This document shows, one piece after another, positions 59,202-64,000 of a stretch of 64,000 nucleotides of DNA (positions are counted from its first letter, which is position 1; each line of letters starts with the position of its first letter). The position numbers were made by a program, and so were the translations under genes. This DNA is from a virus: the IMG/VR virus record IMGVR_UViG_3300020442_000008, positions 1-64,000 of that record; one strand, 5' to 3'. The notes under the pieces were generated by a model, which worked only from the letters and a program-made list of their open reading frames with translations, was not told the DNA's origin and did no database searches.

Positions 59202-61493
59202 ATGATTATCACACAAGAAAAATCCAAACGAGTCGTATCGTCTCACGATTTCGATTCAGTAAATTGTACCATTGATGCAGAAGATATGCGTTATGTCGCT
59301 TCTCTTCTTCGCAACAACTATTCTAATCCACCTCTCGCAGTTGTGCGTGAGATTAGTGCTAACGCACTAGACGCAAACAAGGAAGCTAATGCTACTCGTA
59401 AAGTAGAGATTACTCTTCCTTCCAAGTTTCAGCCAAACTTTTGCGTTCGTGATTTTGGTAGTGGCTTGAGCAAAGAAGATGTCTTCGGTTTGTATTCAAA
59501 ATATGGTAAAAGCACTAAGCGTAATTCCAATTCGTATATCGGTGCTTTCGGTATTGGCAAGTTTGCCCCATTGTCTTATGGGAATAATTTCACTTGCGTT
59601 TCGTATCATGGTGGAACTAAATCTTCTTATAATATTTTCGTTAATGAAGATGATGATACCAAGATTGTTGAAATGCACCAAGAACCTTCCAACGAACCAA
59701 GTGGTTTGTCGGTAGAAGTTGCTATTGCAGATGAAGATGTAGACAAATTCAGAGAAATTGTCAAAGCGTTCTTTCGTTTCTTTAGCGAAGATGAAATGCC
59801 AAAATTTATTGGCATTGGTGATGACGAACAATTTTTCGACAAGTATGATGTTGTGCTTCAATCCAAAGATGATTCTTGGTTCATCATTGATGACAAACAA
59901 GACTATTGGAGAAGAAGTCATTCGCAATCTCATGCTTTCATGGGCAGAGTGCATTATCCTATCAATACGAATTCTATTGACTTCAAGAATTATGTAGAAG
60001 AGGACTATGACTATGCACCTCTAAAGAATCTATGTGATGAAGATAATGTTTACCTTCGATTCGATATTGGAGAGCTAAAACTACATCATAGTCGTGAGTC
60101 TTTAGAGTATAACAAAGCTACACAAAAAGCTATTGTAGAACATCTTAGGAAAATGTACGATGACATTCAAGAGATTGCCAAGGAAAAACTTGGTGGAGCA
60201 ACTTGCCTATGGGATGCAAAAGCAAAGTATGCACAAGTTATCAATGCTTTGCCATATCAGTTAAGAAGTATTTTTCAGAACTCTTTTAAGTGGAAAGGTA
60301 TTCCAATTTTGGGTGCAACTTTCCATAGAAGTTATCATTACAATGAAAATATTATCATTACTGAATATACTAAAAGCGAAGACAAGGATGTTACTGATGG
60401 ATATAAAGTAAAAAGTCAAAAATCAAGTAGGATAGATGTTCACAAGAACAACCGATTGGTTCTACAAGACATTAAATCCTCTCATGGCAATGCTTTACGA
60501 GCAAGAACTATATTCAATACTGACGATTCTATTGTTGCAGTTTATGTTGTTTCTTACGATAAAAGTGGTGAGACATATATGTTCAATGATGAAGATGGTT
60601 GGCAACTCAACCTTGTCTCTGATGAAAATATATCCTATACTAGCAATATCGAGAAAGCTAAACTAAAGCAAGGAACTAGATCAAGTGGCGAATCACGCTC
60701 ATCCGTTCCAACCTTTCTATACGATCCGCAAGGATATAGAAATTCCGATCAATGGAAGAATGGTGCAGAACGAGACGATCTTGAAGAAGAACTAGATGAT
60801 GATTCACAACTTGTATATATTTCCATTAGTAATTATAAACCAAGTGGAGAAAGTGCTACTGATTTTTATAGCTTAGATTCTCTCAAGCGTGACTACAAGG
60901 GCATGAAAGCTTTGCTTAAAAACTTGGATGAACCTATGATTGATCTGCATGGAATTCGTAAGGCAGATGTTTCCAAGCTTGACAAGTCAAAATGGATTGA
61001 ATGGCAAGATTATCGTATTCGCAAAGCTAAGGGTGCATTGCTTCGCAGAAAAGCTGATATATTGCGTGGAGAGCGTAGACTTGCTTATACAGAGCATCGA
61101 CATGAAATGTCTCATGTGAAAAGTATTGAAGGGTTACTAGCGAATAAGAGCCTTAAAAATATTTTAAACAATAGTCTTGACAAAAACCATGATGTCAGAG
61201 AAGCAATGAATATTCTTGCAGATTCTCAACTAGAAGATGTTGTTGTGTCCACATTGAGTCAACTCAAAAAGTTAGTACATGATAACGATAAAGATTGGTT
61301 CGACAAGAATTTCTCTTCTACATATAAATGGAAAAGCTTTGACTATCTTTGCAAAGATATTTCAGATAAGTACCCATTACTTGTGAACATAAATTCACAA
61401 GTTTACGGATGGGCAAATCTATCCGAATCAAATTTCGGAAAGAACATTGCTGATTATATTTCTATGTGTGATAAGCTAGGGGAAGAGGCATGA
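59202..61493 (+). CDS. rIIA: RIIA-like GHKL-ATPase
   Basis: 763 residues. GHKL ATP-binding motifs: VVREISANALDA (48-58; N-box), CVRDFGSGLS (81-90; G1), YIGAFGIGKFAPLSYG (112-127; G2). C-terminal ~250 residues are charged and helical, as in T4 RIIA. With RIIB next it forms the rII pair, which in T4 affects lysis inhibition and exclusion by RexAB; the exact activity of RIIA is still not settled. Length close to T4 RIIA (725). Its stop codon lies inside the terminator hairpin at 61479. Confidence 0.9.
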   Translation: MIITQEKSKRVVSSHDFDSVNCTIDAEDMRYVASLLRNNYSNPPLAVVREISANALDANKEANATRKVEITLPSKFQPNFCVRDFGSGLSKEDVFGLYSKYGKSTKRNSNSYIGAFGIGKFAPLSYGNNFTCVSYHGGTKSSYNIFVNEDDDTKIVEMHQEPSNEPSGLSVEVAIADEDVDKFREIVKAFFRFFSEDEMPKFIGIGDDEQFFDKYDVVLQSKDDSWFIIDDKQDYWRRSHSQSHAFMGRVHYPINTNSIDFKNYVEEDYDYAPLKNLCDEDNVYLRFDIGELKLHHSRESLEYNKATQKAIVEHLRKMYDDIQEIAKEKLGGATCLWDAKAKYAQVINALPYQLRSIFQNSFKWKGIPILGATFHRSYHYNENIIITEYTKSEDKDVTDGYKVKSQKSSRIDVHKNNRLVLQDIKSSHGNALRARTIFNTDDSIVAVYVVSYDKSGETYMFNDEDGWQLNLVSDENISYTSNIEKAKLKQGTRSSGESRSSVPTFLYDPQGYRNSDQWKNGAERDDLEEELDDDSQLVYISISNYKPSGESATDFYSLDSLKRDYKGMKALLKNLDEPMIDLHGIRKADVSKLDKSKWIEWQDYRIRKAKGALLRRKADILRGERRLAYTEHRHEMSHVKSIEGLLANKSLKNILNNSLDKNHDVREAMNILADSQLEDVVVSTLSQLKKLVHDNDKDWFDKNFSSTYKWKSFDYLCKDISDKYPLLVNINSQVYGWANLSESNFGKNIADYISMCDKLGEEA

Positions 61494-61518
61494 AAATGCC
61501 TCTCCCCGAAACTTTTTT
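61479..61518 (+). terminator. Rho-independent terminator overlapping the rIIA stop
   Basis: GGGG-A-AGAGGCAT, loop GAAA, ATGCCTCT-CCCC (one bulged A), then GAAAC and six T. The TGA stop of rIIA is the loop, so the gene's last codons form the hairpin. Confidence 0.85.
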
Positions 61519-61519
61519 C

Positions 61520-61548
61520 TTGACTTTAACTACAATTTCAAATACTAT
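61520..61548 (+). promoter_or_regulatory. rIIB promoter
   Basis: TTGACT, 17 nt, TACTAT, with a 25-nt stretch before the ATG at 61574. Starts directly after the rIIA terminator, so rIIB is separately transcribed. Longer leader than in the leaderless series. Confidence 0.8.
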
Positions 61549-61573
61549 TATATACAACGAAAGATAAAAAATT

Positions 61574-62647
61574 ATGAATGAAAAATTAGCGTACAACTTG
61601 AGTGAAGATTCCATTACTATCTTTTACGATGGAAAACCATACACGATCCGCAAAGACAATGCAAACTTCTCTGCCTTGCGTTCAGCGATTTTTGAGGGAA
61701 GGTTTGATGATGTTCCCGAATTGCTTGATGTCAAAAAGGCAATCGAAGATTTTGTCGAAGGTGATGTCGAGGTTAGAGATGAGGTCTTATATTACAAAGG
61801 CAAGCATAGACTACATGGTGTTGTTGTTGACAAGCTATTGGATATGTTGCGTAGTGGCATGAAGGATTCTACTCCGATGACCAATTACATTGGTCGGCTC
61901 ATGCAGAACCCATCATCCAATTCTGTTGATGAACTTTATACCTTTCTTGGTTATCGGTCTTTGCCAATTACTCCCGAAGGGAAAGTGTTGGGCTACAAAG
62001 GTGTTCAAGCGGATTATTGGAGCAACACAGGTAATGCGGATACAATCGTATTACAAGGTGAAACCAACGAGAGGCATCAAATCTACAATGGTGTTGGTGA
62101 AACGATTGAGATTCAGCGTAGAAGTTGTGATGACAACAAAGATCATCATTGCTCTCATGGGTTGCATATCGGTTCGTATGATTATGCTAATAATTGGGCA
62201 TCATCTGATGGTAAATTGCTTCTTGTGGAGTTTGATCCCCAAGATGCAGTCTCCGTTCCAACCGATTGTGAATTTCAAAAATTAAGGGTTTGCAAGTACA
62301 AAGTGGTTGCAGACATTAGTGACTCTCGCCAAGAGCTAGATAAGGTAGTCTACGAGGCTAATAAGCCTATCTATGGTTCTGATTCAGATTTAGATGATTC
62401 TGAAATCGAAGGAGAGTGGGAAGAAGACCAAGACGATGCAGATTTCGTTTCCAAGCTTGAAGTCAAAAACTATATTGAAAATAAGTTAGAAAGAGGAGAA
62501 GAAGTTACTCTTAAACTTATATCTTCATTGAAGGTTTGTCGGGAAGAAGGTTGGAGAGTAAGGGATGTTGCAGTTCTTGTTGAAGAACTTGGTTTCGATC
62601 TCGATGAAGACCAAAACGACATCATGTCAAATTGGAAGGTTTCATAA
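61574..62647 (+). CDS. rIIB: RIIB-like protein
   Basis: 357 residues. VDELYTFLGYRSLPITPEG with LGYKGVQADYW, and SHGLHIGSYDYANNW, are the conserved segments of T4-type RIIB. C-terminal ~100 residues are acidic and coiled, as often found. Partner of RIIA. Shares its final ATAATG with the next gene. Confidence 0.85.
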   Translation: MNEKLAYNLSEDSITIFYDGKPYTIRKDNANFSALRSAIFEGRFDDVPELLDVKKAIEDFVEGDVEVRDEVLYYKGKHRLHGVVVDKLLDMLRSGMKDSTPMTNYIGRLMQNPSSNSVDELYTFLGYRSLPITPEGKVLGYKGVQADYWSNTGNADTIVLQGETNERHQIYNGVGETIEIQRRSCDDNKDHHCSHGLHIGSYDYANNWASSDGKLLLVEFDPQDAVSVPTDCEFQKLRVCKYKVVADISDSRQELDKVVYEANKPIYGSDSDLDDSEIEGEWEEDQDDADFVSKLEVKNYIENKLERGEEVTLKLISSLKVCREEGWRVRDVAVLVEELGFDLDEDQNDIMSNWKVS

Positions 62648-62898
62648 TGGACTCAACTCTACAAAAGAACGAATTGTTTGTTTCTCTTAGCAATGCGAAT
62701 TCAGTAGAAGTTGATGCTTCATGGGCAATTCTTAAATACAAGGAAATTGGTATTTACAGAAAGGTTGCTTGTTTGAGTTCCCTATTCAACTTGGACTTTG
62801 AGAGCGTACTAGATACGCTCCCGAAGGACGATGAGGGTAGATTATTGGACTACAAGACAAGGCACTTAATCCATGACGCATTACTTCTAGTATCGTGA
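62647..62898 (+). CDS. Small hypothetical protein
   Basis: 83 residues starting on the last base of the rIIB stop; overlaps the following GTG start by 4 bases. Soluble, helical. No family recognised. Confidence 0.55.
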   Translation: MDSTLQKNELFVSLSNANSVEVDASWAILKYKEIGIYRKVACLSSLFNLDFESVLDTLPKDDEGRLLDYKTRHLIHDALLLVS

Positions 62899-63128
62899 GC
62901 GAAGAAGCAGAAGCATATATTCACAAACTCCAATCAGAACTAACTCAAATAATTCAAAAGATTTGCAAGTCTTATGATGATGTTATGAGTCAAGAGCAAG
63001 TTAATGAATACTTGGGTTATCTGATTGAGTCGTTAGAATATTTTCATAAAAGAGGAAACTATCAACGCATGGCATACGATTTGCGAAACGCAATAAATTT
63101 TCTGCCATCAGCATTTCCAACAAATTAA
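62895..63128 (+). CDS. Small helical protein, GTG start
   Basis: 77 residues; GTGA overlap with the previous stop. Acidic first half (SEEAEAYIHKLQSEL), helical throughout. Unknown. Confidence 0.55.
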   Translation: MSEEAEAYIHKLQSELTQIIQKICKSYDDVMSQEQVNEYLGYLIESLEYFHKRGNYQRMAYDLRNAINFLPSAFPTN

Positions 63129-63131
63129 TTC

Positions 63132-63160
63132 TTGACTTTCGGGGCAAATTAAAATAGGAT
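63132..63160 (+). promoter_or_regulatory. Promoter
   Basis: TTGACT, 17 nt, TAGGAT, 9 nt before the ATG at 63170. Confidence 0.7.
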
Positions 63161-63169
63161 ATATATATT

Positions 63170-63580
63170 ATGGGATTAGATCAATACGCTTATAGCAAAG
63201 ATTCAAAAGGAGAAGAGGTAGAACTCGCTTATTGGAGAAAGCACAATCGCCTACAAGGATGGATGGAAGAACTTTGGGAAGCTAAAGGCAGACCAAACTA
63301 CAAACCAACCAATAATGGGGGTCTAGGAGACTTTAATTGCGTGAATCTCTATTTAAGCTTGGAAGACCTTGACGATCTTGAAGAAGTCGTTTGTGCGAAA
63401 GCTTTACCCGAAACTTGCGGATTCTTCTTTGGTGAGGATTCTTTCTCTTGGGAAAATAAAGATGGAGAACAACATAAAGGTTATGATTATTTCTACAAGG
63501 AACTAGATATGGAATTCATAGAAAAAGCTAGAGATGAAATTAATAAAGGAAAAAAAGTATTCTATACTTGTTGGTGGTAA
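63170..63580 (+). CDS. MGLDQYAY-type conserved phage protein
   Basis: 136 residues. Opens MGLDQYAYS, followed by YWRKHNRLQGWMEELW, and ends KVFYTCWW; this block is a common phage protein of unknown function with the MGLD(M/Q)YAY start. Expressed from its own promoter. I do not assign an activity. Confidence 0.75.
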   Translation: MGLDQYAYSKDSKGEEVELAYWRKHNRLQGWMEELWEAKGRPNYKPTNNGGLGDFNCVNLYLSLEDLDDLEEVVCAKALPETCGFFFGEDSFSWENKDGEQHKGYDYFYKELDMEFIEKARDEINKGKKVFYTCWW

Positions 63581-63582
63581 AT

Positions 63583-63690
63583 ATGTATTCAATAAATATA
63601 ATAGAATTAATAAATAATATATTTATAGGATTAGGTTTGACGGCACTTTTAATATTTGTTTTATTTTTAGCATTTACTTATGATGACTAA
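63583..63690 (+). CDS. Tiny membrane protein (35 residues)
   Basis: One hydrophobic span (IGLGLTALLIFVLFLAFTY), short acidic end. Overlaps the next gene by 11 bases. Confidence 0.5.
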   Translation: MYSINIIELINNIFIGLGLTALLIFVLFLAFTYDD

Positions 63691-63892
63691 AAACAAAGAA
63701 AGAGAATTACTAGATAATATATATAATATAGAGAACGAATTAAAGATAATTGAAAAAGAATTGGATTACATAATCGACAATGCTCCCGAAGATGGGGCAG
63801 TCGCAGAACTCCTAGAGATCGAGCGAGGATACCTTTTGTCGGAACTTGAGATCACCAAGGATTCTTATATGTTACTTACCAAAGATAAATAA
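63680..63892 (+). CDS. Small coiled-coil protein
   Basis: 70 residues (69 if the second ATG at 63683 is used), one Glu/Lys/Leu helix (IENELKIIEKELDYIID), then a short loop and second helix. Unknown. Confidence 0.55.
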   Translation: MMTKNKERELLDNIYNIENELKIIEKELDYIIDNAPEDGAVAELLEIERGYLLSELEITKDSYMLLTKDK

Positions 63893-64000
63893 CTAAATTC
63901 TATATACAATATATATATAAGACTAATATAACAACAAATAACACACTTATTATATTACTTGATTTATTTTAAGTTAATGAATATTATTAATTTATATATA
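63893..64000. other. AT-rich stretch without a gene at the window edge
   Basis: About 90% A+T with TATATA and TAATTT runs and no open frame of useful length. May hold a promoter for a gene beyond the window; nothing more can be said. Confidence 0.5.

Overview
The window is a slice of a large tailed-phage genome (Caudoviricetes), not a bacterial chromosome. Genes are packed end to end, often with 4-base ATGA start/stop overlaps. Many encode 26-100 residue proteins, and the recognisable ones are phage-typical: fibre proteins with S74 chaperone ends, RIIA/RIIB, dUTPase, dCMP deaminase, three tRNAs, and a phage-borne tmRNA. Head, portal, terminase and DNA polymerase genes are not in the window, so the genome extends beyond both ends. 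The host is probably a marine member of the PVC group (Verrucomicrobiota or Planctomycetota). That is inference, from a DUF1549/DUF1553 plus DUF1501 gene pair and a Trp-rich secreted repeat protein, both types I associate with those phyla, and from signal peptides and a beta-barrel that imply a Gram-negative envelope.

Layout. 1-14.3 kb: virion fibre and adhesin genes on both strands (four very large proteins). 14.3-20 kb: an unusual run of small-molecule and protein-modification enzymes (deoxyribosyltransferase-like, JmjC-like oxygenase, GMP reductase, GNAT, a minimal citrate-synthase-like protein, a UPF0489/arginase-like protein). 20.2-21 kb: a DUF736-like gene and a complete tmRNA. 21-26 kb: dCMP deaminase, dUTPase, a flavin monooxygenase-like membrane protein and a facing DUF1702-like gene. 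26-29.2 kb: Holliday-resolvase-related nuclease, glycosyltransferase, secreted outer-membrane barrel, terminator. 29.2-35.8 kb: glycan cassette with three sulfotransferases, a second glycosyltransferase-like gene, FkbM methyltransferase, GDP-mannose dehydratase and GDP-fucose synthase. 36-40.2 kb: secreted Trp-repeat protein and the DUF1549/1553-DUF1501 pair. 40-43.5 kb: DUF5872-like virion protein, small genes, beta-helix protein, hexapeptide acetyltransferase, tRNA-Thr/Leu/Arg. 43.7-47.6 kb: RuvB-like AAA+ ATPase, an acyl-carrier-protein/ketosynthase pair, a lipoprotein, a macro domain. 47.6-55.7 kb: about 35 tiny genes plus UVDE. 55.7-64 kb: ATP DNA ligase with WGR-like domain, HhH-GPD-like glycosylase, RIIA, RIIB and small proteins.

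Regulation is the most coherent new signal. Twenty-two genes or operons, all at or right of 14.3 kb, are preceded by TTGAC(A/T), usually followed after 17 nt by a TAnnnT-like box. In 11 of the 22 the first T of the -35 box lies exactly 35 nt before the ATG, which puts the expected transcription start on the A of the start codon. I infer that this phage expresses a large set of genes as leaderless mRNAs from sigma-70-type promoters.

The other candidates for undescribed biology are: the ACP + mini-ketosynthase pair (45.5-46.7 kb) with all catalytic residues visible; the fucose/sulfotransferase glycan cassette next to DUF1501-type genes (29-40 kb); and the 15-20 kb enzyme run. Family names come from reading the sequences by eye; no database search was run.
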